30,789 bases of DNA, taken from Candidatus Saccharimonadota bacterium (lineage in GTDB: Bacteria; Patescibacteriota; Saccharimonadia; Saccharimonadales; JACDFO01). Location of the stretch: NCBI GenBank assembly GCA_013815785.1, contig JACDFO010000005.1, positions 1 through 30,789 of the forward strand. The letters run 5' to 3'. A program made the translations under genes and the position numbers. This document shows, in pieces, positions 12,524-20,501 of this stretch (position 1 is the stretch's first letter; the number at the start of each line of letters is the position of its first letter). The notes below the pieces were generated by a model. The model saw only the letters and a list, made by a program, of their open reading frames with translations. It did no database searches and was not told where the DNA came from.

Positions 12524-15373
12524 ATGGCCAAACAATTGCCGATTATTAAGACGCCAAAAGACAAATTACTTCCAAGAATGACATTATTTTTCTTTGACAA
12601 AGCTCGGTTAACCGCGCTTGTTTGGTTGGCTGTTACGGTATTTGGCATAGCTAGCTACACGACGCTACTACGCCGAGAAGGCTTTCCAAGCGTCAATATT
12701 CCGATTGCGATTGTAGGCGGTGGGTATTTTGTAAACGATCCTATTAAAGTAGACAACGAAGCAGCCAAGCCAATTTCAGAAATTGCACTCGATCAACCGG
12801 GTGTCAGCTCGGTACAAACCGAGAGCGCGGCTAATTTCTTTACGGTTTCAGTACAATACACCGAAGGTACAGATAGTAAAGTTGCAGCTGCAGAGCTTGA
12901 ACAAAAGGTCAAAGAATCAGGACGCTTGCCAGAGTCGGTCAAAGCACAATACAACGTGCCGTACTTTGGTGCCACCGGGGGCGATACACGTAAACTTGAT
13001 GTAGCTATATCGTTTTTTGCCAAAGATAACAACGTACCAACCAAAGAACTTGCCGCTAAGGCGGAAGAAGCTGCCACTAAATTACGAGACAAAAACCTGC
13101 CGCTTATTCAGGAAGTTTTTGTAAAGAGTCCGTATGAAAACGTAACCGACCCAAGCACTGGCCAATCAGTTGTAGTGCAACAATCGTTCGACCGCTTTGG
13201 TGAACGCGACGGAGACGAAAATCGATACTCAACATCTGTAATTATTGGTGTCGCGGCAGTGGAAAACGCCGATGTACTTAAGTTAGATGAAGACGTGCGT
13301 CGCGCACTTGATGAGCTTCAAAAGGACGAAGCATTTACAAATTATAACGCAGAAGTCAGTGCCAGCTTTGCGCCGCAAATTGAAGAAAATATCAGCGAGC
13401 TACAGCGTGTACTGCTTGAAGGCCTGGTAGCAGTGCTAGTGGTAGGCTCTATCGTCATTGCCATTCGTGCTTCACTGATCACAGTCGTGTCTATGATTAC
13501 AGTACTTCTCGCTGCGCTTGGTTTTTTGTACCTAATCGGCTATTCACTAAATGTCATTACTTTGTTTGCGCTTATTCTTGCCTTAGCTCTCATTGTGGAC
13601 GACACGATAATAATGGTGGAAGCGATTGACGCAGCCAGACATCATCATAGAGACCGGCGAAAAGCCGTGCTAGAGGCGACTCGCAAGGTCAGCCGTGCAA
13701 TGCTGGCAGCTACCATGACTGCTGCGCTCAGCTTTGCACCACTTCTGTTTGTTGGCGGCGTGTTAGGTAGTTTTATTCAAGCAATTCCTGTAACGATTAT
13801 TGCGGCGCTATTACTAAGTCTTGTAGTTGCCCTAGTGTTTATACCGTTTTTCGCTCGCAGTATTTTACTTAGTAAAAAACAAATGGGCACAAAAGAGGGA
13901 AGCGATACAGCAGCCGGGTTTGAGATGAAAATTGCTAACTTTTTTGCCAGACCAATGCTTTGGGCACGAAACTCCCGCATGAAATTATTTGCCGTAGGCG
14001 GCATAGCGGTCTTGATTGGCAGTCTGTTTATAGGAGCAGGTTTATTCATTGCCCGCGACGTAGTTTTTAATATCTTCCCACCTACCAAAGATACTAACGG
14101 ACTTATTTTACAGATGAACTTTCCGCAGGGAACGACCGTCGAGCAAGCCGAAGCTATAGCAGGTAAAGCTGATGAACTTGCCAGTGAAGTATTAGGTGAT
14201 AAGTTTGAACATGCATCGTATTTTATGACCGGTGGGGCTCAAAGTGCTGTCGAGCAGATTCAGATTGTTTCATATAATAACCGAGACGTAACATCCCCAG
14301 AACTAGTAACATCTTTGCAAGAAAAGTTTGATACGGAACTTACGAATGCGCGTGTATCTGTCGGACAACTTGATGTCGGCCCACCAAGCCAAGCTTTCAT
14401 TATTCAGCTTGATGCAAGCGACCGGGACGCTGCATTCAAAGCCGCCGGGGAACTAAAGACGTATCTTTCTGGCGTAGAGCTGACGCGGGTGAGCGGCAAA
14501 GTGGCGCGACTGACAAATGTTAGCATTTCCAGCCCAGACCAGTACATTCGCACCGACGGAAAGCCGATAATTAACGTTTCAGCTGGCTTTGACGGCAATG
14601 ATACTACCACATTGGTTACGCTAGCCCAGGACACTGTAAAGAAAGAATTTACAAATGAAAAACTGGCAACCTATGGCTTGACGGGCGAGGCAATCAACTT
14701 TGATCTTGGTCAAGAATCAGAAAATCAGGATTCATTCAAAACACTCGCGCTGGCATTTCCAATCATGCTGCTAGTGATGTACGTACTGCTTGCGGCACAG
14801 TTTCGTTCATTCTTGCAGCCGCTGCTGATATTCATGGCCATACCGTTCAGCATTTTTGGCATTATGTTGGGACTGAAACTGACCGACAATGCCATCAGCT
14901 TCTTTGCCTTGCTTGGCTTCTTTGCGCTAGTTGGTCTGAGCATCAAGAACACTATCTTACTGACTGATTTCGCCAACCAGGCTCGGAGGCAAAATCTGTC
15001 GGCTATAGATTCGGCGGTTGCCGCTCTTCGTGAACGTTTTCGTCCGCTTTTTGCCACCAGTGTAACTGCGGTCGTGTCGCTGATTCCACTGGCTATCAGC
15101 AGTCCGTTCTGGGAAGGTCTGGCCGTCGTTCTGATATTCGGCCTGTTATCCAGCACGTTCTTGGTCGTCGCGGTATTTCCTTATTACTATTTGGGTGCCG
15201 AGTTTTTGCGAACTCACATTTCTGCGACACAATTTTTTGCTTGGGTCGTTCCGACCATCGTTACAGTCATACTGGTTAGCAAATTTGTAAATTTAGGATT
15301 AGCGCTGTTAATAGTTCCAATCAGCCTACTCATCTACCCGTTGCAACGGTACTACGTCCGGCGTCTGAACTAA
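12524..15373 (+). CDS. RND-family efflux transporter
   Basis: The 949-residue inner-membrane protein has the RND layout: one N-terminal membrane helix (about 28-48), a large periplasmic/outer loop, a helix bundle (about 300-460) with LALALIVDDTIIMVEA carrying the paired aspartates D359 and D360 used for proton relay, a second large loop, and a final bundle from about 735. It is similar to HAE1/AcrB-type pumps but slightly short, and no periplasmic adaptor or outer-membrane channel gene lies next to it, in line with a monoderm envelope. The start is supported by AGGGGAG 5 nt upstream. The substrate is unknown. Confidence 0.9.
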   Translation: MAKQLPIIKTPKDKLLPRMTLFFFDKARLTALVWLAVTVFGIASYTTLLRREGFPSVNIPIAIVGGGYFVNDPIKVDNEAAKPISEIALDQPGVSSVQTESAANFFTVSVQYTEGTDSKVAAAELEQKVKESGRLPESVKAQYNVPYFGATGGDTRKLDVAISFFAKDNNVPTKELAAKAEEAATKLRDKNLPLIQEVFVKSPYENVTDPSTGQSVVVQQSFDRFGERDGDENRYSTSVIIGVAAVENADVLKLDEDVRRALDELQKDEAFTNYNAEVSASFAPQIEENISELQRVLLEGLVAVLVVGSIVIAIRASLITVVSMITVLLAALGFLYLIGYSLNVITLFALILALALIVDDTIIMVEAIDAARHHHRDRRKAVLEATRKVSRAMLAATMTAALSFAPLLFVGGVLGSFIQAIPVTIIAALLLSLVVALVFIPFFARSILLSKKQMGTKEGSDTAAGFEMKIANFFARPMLWARNSRMKLFAVGGIAVLIGSLFIGAGLFIARDVVFNIFPPTKDTNGLILQMNFPQGTTVEQAEAIAGKADELASEVLGDKFEHASYFMTGGAQSAVEQIQIVSYNNRDVTSPELVTSLQEKFDTELTNARVSVGQLDVGPPSQAFIIQLDASDRDAAFKAAGELKTYLSGVELTRVSGKVARLTNVSISSPDQYIRTDGKPIINVSAGFDGNDTTTLVTLAQDTVKKEFTNEKLATYGLTGEAINFDLGQESENQDSFKTLALAFPIMLLVMYVLLAAQFRSFLQPLLIFMAIPFSIFGIMLGLKLTDNAISFFALLGFFALVGLSIKNTILLTDFANQARRQNLSAIDSAVAALRERFRPLFATSVTAVVSLIPLAISSPFWEGLAVVLIFGLLSSTFLVVAVFPYYYLGAEFLRTHISATQFFAWVVPTIVTVILVSKFVNLGLALLIVPISLLIYPLQRYYVRRLN

Positions 15374-16143
15374 TATATGTACTGAAAGTAGTTACCTGGA
15401 ACGGTTCGTGAAGTAACTTGCCCCAGGGCTTGATAGTTCATTTCGCTGATGTTTGCCGAACCATCTGCATTGACACTTTCGACGTAGACTACATGCATTC
15501 CGCGTTGGCCGATAGCTCCAGCTACCGGAGTTGAACCGGTTGAAATTCCTTGAGCACTTGCACGGGCAACCCATGTATTCGCATTACCTAGGTTGTTTGG
15601 CAAATCAGACCGCCTGCTTTTGGCGTACCATGTGCAGTAGCCTGCAGCATAGGTATTGCCAGAAGCTGAACCGCGGCTGGCAGTAGATGCTGCATTTGTC
15701 TGCGCCCTCTGCCTGGCTGGCTGCTGGGTTTTCTGAACAGGAGGTGCATCTACTGGCGGCGCAACTGGAACTGGACGCTCTGCCAATTGTTCATCAGTAG
15801 TAGGAACTACGAACTTTTCACCTACGTTGATAATGTCTGGGTTAGCAATCTGCACGTTCTTGGCATATATTCGCTGCCAGGTCGTTTCATATTGTTTCGC
15901 TACGACCGTAAGTGTTTCTCCGGCGGCAATAGTGTGTTCTTTTGCCTTTGGCGGCTCTGTTTTTTCCTCAACAGGCTTCTCTGGGGAGGCAACTACTAAG
16001 TCAAGTACCGCAAACTCGTCAGTTATGTTTGATAAATTACTGATTACTGAACCTGATTGCGCCGAAGCGGCTACCTTAGGACTGTCGGCGCTAAATACTA
16101 GTGCACACAAAAACAGACCCGCTAGTGTTGCGGTTAATCGCAT
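15370..16143 (-). CDS. secreted LysM-CHAP peptidoglycan hydrolase
   Basis: The 257-residue protein has a signal peptide (about 1-28), a LysM domain (about 70-115, HTIAAGETLTVVAKQYETTW) for glycan binding, a proline/glutamine-rich linker, and a C-terminal CHAP domain from about 165. The catalytic cysteine is C170 in GYCTWYA, the histidine H217 in RGMHVVYVE, with a third polar residue in ISEMNYQ. It should cut peptide stems or cross-bridges in cell-wall growth or separation. The ATG has the strong Shine-Dalgarno AGGAGGAT 7 nt upstream. Its stop overlaps the convergent RND stop. Confidence 0.9.
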   Translation of the reverse strand: MRLTATLAGLFLCALVFSADSPKVAASAQSGSVISNLSNITDEFAVLDLVVASPEKPVEEKTEPPKAKEHTIAAGETLTVVAKQYETTWQRIYAKNVQIANPDIINVGEKFVVPTTDEQLAERPVPVAPPVDAPPVQKTQQPARQRAQTNAASTASRGSASGNTYAAGYCTWYAKSRRSDLPNNLGNANTWVARASAQGISTGSTPVAGAIGQRGMHVVYVESVNADGSANISEMNYQALGQVTSRTVPGNYFQYIY

Positions 16144-16279
16144 TCTAAATATCCTCCTAAAACTTTTTCTTCTTGATGAACCAGAAAATACCTTTTATGG
16201 TAATGCTGGGACGTGCATACCCACCTCACGAGCAAATAGGCACGAGATATTATCCTACACGATACATATTTGAAGTCAA
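16144..16279 (-). promoter_or_regulatory. promoter and long leader of the LysM-CHAP gene
   Basis: On the minus strand TTGACT (16279-16274), a 16-nt spacer and TAGGAT (16257-16252) predict a start near 16245 and a leader of about 100 nt. The leader is long enough for regulation, but I could not match it to a known riboswitch. Confidence 0.45.
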
Positions 16280-16365
16280 GTTTTACGGTGTTAGAAAATG
16301 CTTATGCTTTTTTAGCAATCTATTAACCCTAGTGTGTAAATAACAGTACGTTATACTTACTTTAT

Positions 16366-17052
16366 ATGACTAAACGAATACTCATCATACTAGCTGTTAT
16401 TTTGACAGTATTAATTTTGATTGAAATCATGAGCCTGCTGCGGCTTGGTAGCAGTTTGGCTGGTTACGCGCGTTTTTGGAAGCAAAGATCGGCCTTGCAG
16501 GGAGAGTTTGTGTACGTTGCTCTAGGTGACTCTACGGCACAATCAATAGGAGCAAGCGAACCTTTACATGGCTACGTCGGTATTTTAGCTAAAAAAATCG
16601 AAACTAAAATAGGTAAAAAAGTTCGTATCGTGAATTTGAGTGTATCGGGGGCGACGGTTCAGGATCTCATAGATAAACAACTTCCAGAACTCAAAAACTA
16701 TCAGCCCGACCTGATCACGGTCGGAATCGGGGCAAATGATGTGGCACGAAATAATATGGATGATTTTCCAGCCCATTACGACAGTCTTGCAAAGTCTCTA
16801 CCGAAAAACACATTCGTTACAAACATGCCGTATTTCGGCGGACGCTTACGTAGAAATGCTGAAGCCATAAAGGCCAGCGAGATTATTAAGTCTGACGCCG
16901 AACGATATCAACTTAAACTGGTAAATCTTCAGGATCCTTTGCGTGCACAGAATTCAATACTTAATTACGCCTCGGATTTATTCCACCCGAGTAATCGTGC
17001 CTACAGAATTTGGGCCGATGCGTTTTGGCAGAAAATTGAACCGACGCTATGA
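16366..17052 (+). CDS. membrane-anchored SGNH/GDSL hydrolase
   Basis: The 228-residue protein has an N-terminal membrane helix (about 4-25) and an SGNH hydrolase domain: block I ALGDSTAQS with serine S56, block II glycine in LSVSGAT, block III GIGANDV with N124, and block V DLFHPSN with the Asp-His pair. It is probably a surface esterase or lipase, or deacylates envelope glycans. TATACT lies 8 nt before the ATG, which predicts a leaderless message. It overlaps the glycosidase gene by 4 nt, so the two are likely co-expressed and may act on the same envelope or host polymer. Confidence 0.85.
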   Translation: MTKRILIILAVILTVLILIEIMSLLRLGSSLAGYARFWKQRSALQGEFVYVALGDSTAQSIGASEPLHGYVGILAKKIETKIGKKVRIVNLSVSGATVQDLIDKQLPELKNYQPDLITVGIGANDVARNNMDDFPAHYDSLAKSLPKNTFVTNMPYFGGRLRRNAEAIKASEIIKSDAERYQLKLVNLQDPLRAQNSILNYASDLFHPSNRAYRIWADAFWQKIEPTL

Positions 17053-17975
17053 CAGAAATGGGTGTAAGTTTTTCTTTGCACCGCTGCAGTGAACTCGGTT
17101 TAGACAAAAAAGAGCTTTTAACAGCCGCCATCAAGGTGCTTAAGTTCAGGCGTTTCAGGCTTATGAGCTACTGGAACATTCATGAGCAGAGAAGGGGTGT
17201 TTACGACTTTCGTGAGCTGGATTGGCAGTTAGACTTGATTGCAAAACACGGCGGCGCGGTTTCGTTGTGCTTAGGAAAAAGGCAACCTCGGTGGCCCGAG
17301 TGCCACATGCCTGATTGGGCAGCTAAGTTGCCAAATGAAGAATGGCGAAAAGCACTGCAAAACTACATAGAGCAAGTCGTTAACCGCTACAAGAATCATC
17401 CCGCACTCTCAAGTTGGCAGTTAGAAAACGAAGCACTATTAAAAGAGTTCGGCTATTGTCCTGATGGCGATTACAGCCGTAGACGATTCAGAACCGAACT
17501 GACACTTGTCAAAAAACTCGACCCAAATCATCCGGTAGTCATGACATTGTCCGATAGTTGGGGTTTTCCGTTTCGGAGGCCTAAACCGGACGTGTACGCT
17601 ATGTCGCTGTATAGAATTACTATTAATAAAGCAGGGATCTATGCGTTTTCAAAACGACCAAAGCTGTTTTATAGATTACGTGCTGCATTCATTCAATTAT
17701 TTAAAAATAGAAATACTTTTATTCATGAGCTGCAAGCTGAGCCATGGCTCAAAGACGCCATTACTAAAGTTTCAGTGGACGAGCAGTTACGCTATATGAG
17801 TCCAGAAATCTTGCAAGAAACTATTGATTTTGCCCAGCAAACCGGGATGAATCCAATAGACTTGTGGGGTCTTGAATGGTGGTTTTGGCTAAAGAAGTCT
17901 CATGACAAACCAGAAATCTGGAATATAGTTAAAGAACTTCAGCGTGAACAGCTACGACTAAGTATGCAGTCGTAA
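17049..17975 (+). CDS. clan GH-A glycoside hydrolase
   Basis: The 308-residue TIM-barrel glycosidase lacks a signal peptide. The acid/base is expected at E128 in WQLENEALLKEFG (Asn-Glu after strand 4), and the nucleophile at E227 in FIHELQAEPW after strand 7. RLMSYWNIHEQRRGVYDF near residues 37-54 is typical of GH42/GH5-like barrels. No exact family can be given. Translational coupling with the upstream SGNH hydrolase suggests deacylation plus cleavage of one polysaccharide or glycolipid. The last 47 bases overlap the 3' end of the convergent CAP gene. Confidence 0.75.
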   Translation: MTEMGVSFSLHRCSELGLDKKELLTAAIKVLKFRRFRLMSYWNIHEQRRGVYDFRELDWQLDLIAKHGGAVSLCLGKRQPRWPECHMPDWAAKLPNEEWRKALQNYIEQVVNRYKNHPALSSWQLENEALLKEFGYCPDGDYSRRRFRTELTLVKKLDPNHPVVMTLSDSWGFPFRRPKPDVYAMSLYRITINKAGIYAFSKRPKLFYRLRAAFIQLFKNRNTFIHELQAEPWLKDAITKVSVDEQLRYMSPEILQETIDFAQQTGMNPIDLWGLEWWFWLKKSHDKPEIWNIVKELQREQLRLSMQS

Positions 17976-18498
17976 TCGAACCGTCAAATTGCTTAAGATT
18001 GAGCTTAGCGGTTGCATAACCCGCTCTCTTAACCTTAGTGTCTAGCATGCAGGCTCGATGGCCTCGCAGACTCGCCATCCATTCGTGAATCACTAAATCC
18101 TGTGAAGGTACGAAAACCAAATCTAAATTTTCGCAACTATAGCCAGCCGTAACACCAAATTTTTCAAACAAATTAAAATAGTATTTACCGTCGGGGTTTT
18201 TATGAGCATAGTACTGCCTAGCTGCCATATCGGCTGCTCGTGCGGCGGCTACTTGACCAAGCTCAGCATCAGCAATAAGCGGCAGGGCACCCTGGCTTAT
18301 ACGTTCCGCATTTACTAAACGTAATGTTTCGTTTGGATCTGGAGCATCTATTGGGGCATTGAACAAAATAACTTCATTAGTTTCTGTATCAGCTGTTCCC
18401 GGAGCAGCTGCTGTTTGTTTCGGCACGGAAAATAATAAAATTACCAGCAAAAAATAAACTGGCATGAATATATACACTTTCCCAAAAAACCTTTTCAT
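17929..18498 (-). CDS. secreted CAP/SCP domain protein
   Basis: The 189-residue protein has a signal or anchor helix (about 8-27) and a bacterial CAP domain: TLRLVNAERISQGALPL (about 58-74), AARAADMAARQYYAHKNPDG, then YSCENLDLVF and IHEWMASLRGHRACML. The metal-associated histidines and glutamate of the family are visible (H in YYAHK, E in CENL, H in RGHR). The function of bacterial CAP proteins is mostly unknown, with surface or adhesion roles proposed. A TATAAT lies 9 nt upstream inside the dispersed 22-mer. It overlaps the glycosidase gene by 47 nt tail to tail. Confidence 0.85.
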   Translation of the reverse strand: MKRFFGKVYIFMPVYFLLVILLFSVPKQTAAAPGTADTETNEVILFNAPIDAPDPNETLRLVNAERISQGALPLIADAELGQVAAARAADMAARQYYAHKNPDGKYYFNLFEKFGVTAGYSCENLDLVFVPSQDLVIHEWMASLRGHRACMLDTKVKRAGYATAKLNLKQFDGSITTAYLVVAVHAEVL

Positions 18499-18507
18499 CC
18501 AATACTA

Positions 18508-18529
18508 ATTATATCATATTTGTCAATAT
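18508..18529. repeat. 22-bp dispersed repeat, copy 2 of 3
   Basis: Identical to 11-32. Read leftward its TGATATAAT forms the extended -10 of the CAP gene, 9 nt before the ATG. Confidence 0.7.
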
Positions 18530-18550
18530 TTTACCATATTTTCATTACCT

Positions 18551-18642
18551 ATGTCTCAAAACCTCTAAGAAAACACTGGAAATTTTTGACAGGTTATTTG
18601 CTGTTGCAAATGACCGAGTGTTTTTGTGAGGTTTTGAGTCAT
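18551..18642. other. long interrupted hairpin
   Basis: CTCAAAACCTC (18555-18565) pairs with GAGGTTTTGAG (18628-18638), AAAACACT (18570-18577) with AGTGTTTT (18617-18624), and GGTTATTTGC (18592-18601) with GCAAATGACC (18606-18615), allowing one mismatch. The 92-nt unit folds into one rod with small internal loops. No T-run follows. It could be an untranslated RNA, a MITE-like insertion, or a cruciform barrier between divergent genes. Confidence 0.55.
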
Positions 18643-18689
18643 AAGTTTTCATTGTGTTATGAGAAAATCGCTACTTAACGCATGTGGTA

Positions 18690-18706
18690 ATTGTTATGCT
18701 AACAAT
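18690..18706 (+). promoter_or_regulatory. palindrome over a -10 box (operator-like)
   Basis: ATTGTTA, TGC, TAACAAT is a perfect 17-bp palindrome that contains TATGCT. A related arrangement lies at 20086-20105, and both share TTATGCTAA followed by a TACT four bases on. Confidence 0.5.
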
Positions 18707-18731
18707 ACTATGTAAGAGAGGTACGAATACT

Positions 18732-18872
18732 ATGGGTAGACATGACGAATTAGCACATTATTTACACACGCCGAAGCAACAAAAGTTTAAACAAATTAAA
18801 CCGATTATTAACAAAACGAACACAGCTACTCCAAGGTCACAACGATTGGGTACTTTAAACCGCCGTGGTTAG
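18732..18872 (+). CDS. 46-residue basic hypothetical protein
   Basis: A short Lys/Gln/Arg-rich protein (MGRHDELAHYLHTPKQQKFK at its start) of unknown function, with no membrane segment. The ATG at 18732 follows a purine-rich AGAGAGG about 11 nt upstream and lies behind an operator-like palindrome. The reading frame is also open upstream but that part has no ribosome site. It heads a cluster of tiny genes. Confidence 0.5.
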   Translation: MGRHDELAHYLHTPKQQKFKQIKPIINKTNTATPRSQRLGTLNRRG

Positions 18873-18941
18873 ATATTTCATAGCGCCATGGCTGTGTGGC
18901 AGGCATACTTGTGTGGCAAACCTAAGTGGAAGGAGAGCCTC

Positions 18942-19088
18942 ATGAAAAGAAACGACGATACAAATATGGGAAGTGGCCAAATACCAGCTTATGACGATCA
19001 AGGGAATCCGGTCAGTCATGAGGAATCTACTCAGGAAGAGCGTGATTTACTTGGTCTAAATCAGAATGAGGACGACGAGCAGATGTAA
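18942..19088 (+). CDS. 48-residue acidic hypothetical protein
   Basis: The protein is very acidic and disordered-looking, ending in NQNEDDEQM, with no known family. The ATG at 18942 has a good Shine-Dalgarno (AAGGAGAG, 4-nt gap). It is followed by a strong terminator, so it is likely the last gene of the transcript started upstream of 18732. Confidence 0.6.
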   Translation: MKRNDDTNMGSGQIPAYDDQGNPVSHEESTQEERDLLGLNQNEDDEQM

Positions 19089-19119
19089 AAGTCTATAAGA
19101 CTTATCGTCCAAAAACTGA

Positions 19120-19160
19120 GTGACCCGGCTTTTCCCCCGAAGCCGGGTCACTCGTTTTTT
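19120..19160 (+). terminator. strong Rho-independent terminator
   Basis: A perfect 12-bp stem (GTGACCCGGCTT 19120-19131 with AAGCCGGGTCAC 19140-19151), an 8-nt loop and a T6 run. Confidence 0.9.
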
Positions 19161-19287
19161 GGAAATTAGTTACTCACTCATAGACTAGCCCCAGACTGGA
19201 AAAAAATCACAATGAGCGAAATATATTACAGAAAATAAGCATCAATTCCGTTACATTAGGAGCATTACTACTTAAAGAGGAGAAAGC

Positions 19288-19614
19288 ATGACAGATAGAA
19301 CATCACCAAACCTAGTAGCAGTCTCACTCTTCGCTGGATTAGCCGGAGCGCTAGCAGCGATGTTATTGGCACCGCGGTCTGGTGCTGATACTAGAAAGAA
19401 GATTCACGATCAAGCAGACGATTTGACTGAGCGTACCCGCGACAATTTCCATGAAGTTAAAGATACGGTTAGTAAAGGCTTGGATAAATTTTCTTCAGTA
19501 ATCAATAAGACGAGTGCTAAAGCGAAGAATGAATACGAAGATTTGAAGGACAGAAGAGAACGTCTGGATAACGAGGAAAGAGCTATGCTTCGTACATGGG
19601 AAGAAGAAGCCTAA
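19288..19614 (+). CDS. YtxH-domain stress protein
   Basis: The 108-residue protein has an N-terminal membrane helix (about 9-27, VAVSLFAGLAGALAAMLLAP) followed directly by RSGADTRKKI, the signature of YtxH-type general stress proteins, then a long charged coiled-coil region (about 38-108). The biochemical role is unknown; homologues are induced by osmotic, heat or phosphate stress. Strong Shine-Dalgarno AGAGGAG with a 6-nt gap. The same neighbourhood holds a GlsB/YeaQ-type gene, supporting a stress cluster. Confidence 0.85.
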   Translation: MTDRTSPNLVAVSLFAGLAGALAAMLLAPRSGADTRKKIHDQADDLTERTRDNFHEVKDTVSKGLDKFSSVINKTSAKAKNEYEDLKDRRERLDNEERAMLRTWEEEA

Positions 19615-19673
19615 ATTCGCCTCGCATCGTACGACGTGACCGATTACAGCAATTAAATTAGGAGTTAAATATT

Positions 19674-19949
19674 ATGGCTATGAATATCATTATGTGGATT
19701 ATTTTCGGGGCATTAGCTGGTTGGATTGCATCAATTATTATGCGAACCAACGAAGAACAAGGCGCAGTTGCAAACATCATCATCGGAATCATTGGAGCGT
19801 TTATAGGTGGCTTTGTAGCCCGAACATTCGGTGGTAGCGGTGTGACCGGATTCAACCTTGGAAGCGTAATTGTGGCTATCTTAGGTGCTGTTCTACTACT
19901 CTTCGTCATACGAATGTTTAGTGGACGCGGCAACACTATGACGCGGTAA
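19674..19949 (+). CDS. GlsB/YeaQ/YmgE-family membrane protein
   Basis: The 91-residue protein has three hydrophobic segments with the family's glycine pattern: IIFGALAGWIASIIMR (about 7-22), ANIIIGIIGAFIGGFVAR (about 32-49), and VIVAILGAVLLLFVIRMF (about 65-82). Transglycosylase-associated/GlsB proteins are small stress-linked membrane proteins of unknown mechanism. Shine-Dalgarno AGGAG lies about 9 nt before the first ATG; a second ATG two codons on is equally possible. A terminator follows. Confidence 0.9.
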   Translation: MAMNIIMWIIFGALAGWIASIIMRTNEEQGAVANIIIGIIGAFIGGFVARTFGGSGVTGFNLGSVIVAILGAVLLLFVIRMFSGRGNTMTR

Positions 19950-19983
19950 CGCATATAGTAAACAGTTACTCGAAAGCTAACTG

Positions 19984-20021
19984 AGAATCCCCAGTCATCG
20001 TGCTGGGGATTCTGCTTTTTT
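19984..20021 (+). terminator. Rho-independent terminator
   Basis: AGAATCCCCAG (19984-19994) pairs perfectly with CTGGGGATTCT (20003-20013), followed by GC and T6. Confidence 0.9.
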
Positions 20022-20085
20022 AAATTTTTTTCTCTTCTACATAAATACGACAAAATGTTAGAAATATCATAGAGCCGTGTTGGTA

Positions 20086-20105
20086 TAGTCTTTATGCTAA
20101 GACTA
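20086..20105 (+). promoter_or_regulatory. operator-like inverted repeat
   Basis: TAGTCTT and AAGACTA flank TATGCT. The shared core with 18694-18709 (14 of 16 positions) suggests both small-gene transcripts answer to the same regulator. Confidence 0.5.
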
Positions 20106-20137
20106 CTGAATGCATAAATTAAAGAGGGAATGTATAC

Positions 20138-20224
20138 ATGTTAGACAGTTTAAGAAACCGCTACAAAAAAATTGGACGTAAAGAACGTGAAGATTGGATG
20201 TGGTACGAAGATCCATATAAATAG
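20138..20224 (+). CDS. 28-residue small protein
   Basis: A very small open frame, basic at the start (MLDSLRNRYKKIGRKERED) and aromatic at the end (WMWYEDPYK). The Shine-Dalgarno AAAGAGGG 9 nt upstream and the operator-like promoter 33 nt before it argue that it is translated. No homologue is recognised. Confidence 0.5.
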   Translation: MLDSLRNRYKKIGRKEREDWMWYEDPYK

Positions 20225-20277
20225 GGATTTTGGTTTAATTTATAGTTTTATAAAAAAATAACAGAAAGGTGCGCAGC

Positions 20278-20454
20278 GTGAATAAATTTGGCCCAAAAAC
20301 TAGAGAAACCATTGAGCAGTCTATGGATCAGTTCAAAAAGGGCAAACTTAGAAGCAGCGAAAGTAGTAAGAAATCATCGGGTCTCAGACAAGCTTCGTCT
20401 ATAGGCATATCTGATTCATTATTCAAGAGCTACAAAGTCCCCAAGCGGAAATAG
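20278..20454 (+). CDS. 58-residue basic hypothetical protein
   Basis: The protein is Ser/Lys-rich and probably unstructured (MNKFGPKTRETIEQSMDQFK onwards, ending KVPKRK). A GTG start at 20278 is preferred because AGAAAGG lies 8 nt upstream; the earlier GTG at 20269 overlaps that site. It is co-directional with the 28-residue gene 53 nt upstream and is followed by a terminator. Confidence 0.55.
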   Translation: MNKFGPKTRETIEQSMDQFKKGKLRSSESSKKSSGLRQASSIGISDSLFKSYKVPKRK

Positions 20455-20470
20455 TTTTCAAGCAATCTTT

Positions 20471-20501
20471 AAAGCCTCCTGATACGTCGGGAGGCTTTTT
20501 T
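20471..20501. terminator. bidirectional terminator
   Basis: AAAGCCTCC (20471-20479) pairs with GGAGGCTTT (20490-20498), with T-rich sequence on the right and A-rich on the left, serving both converging transcripts. It overlaps the stop of the ABC permease. Confidence 0.85.

Noticed and set aside
16144..16250. c-di-AMP (ydaO-type) riboswitch before the LysM-CHAP gene
   Set aside because: Such leaders are common before cell-wall hydrolases, but I could not see the conserved blocks.
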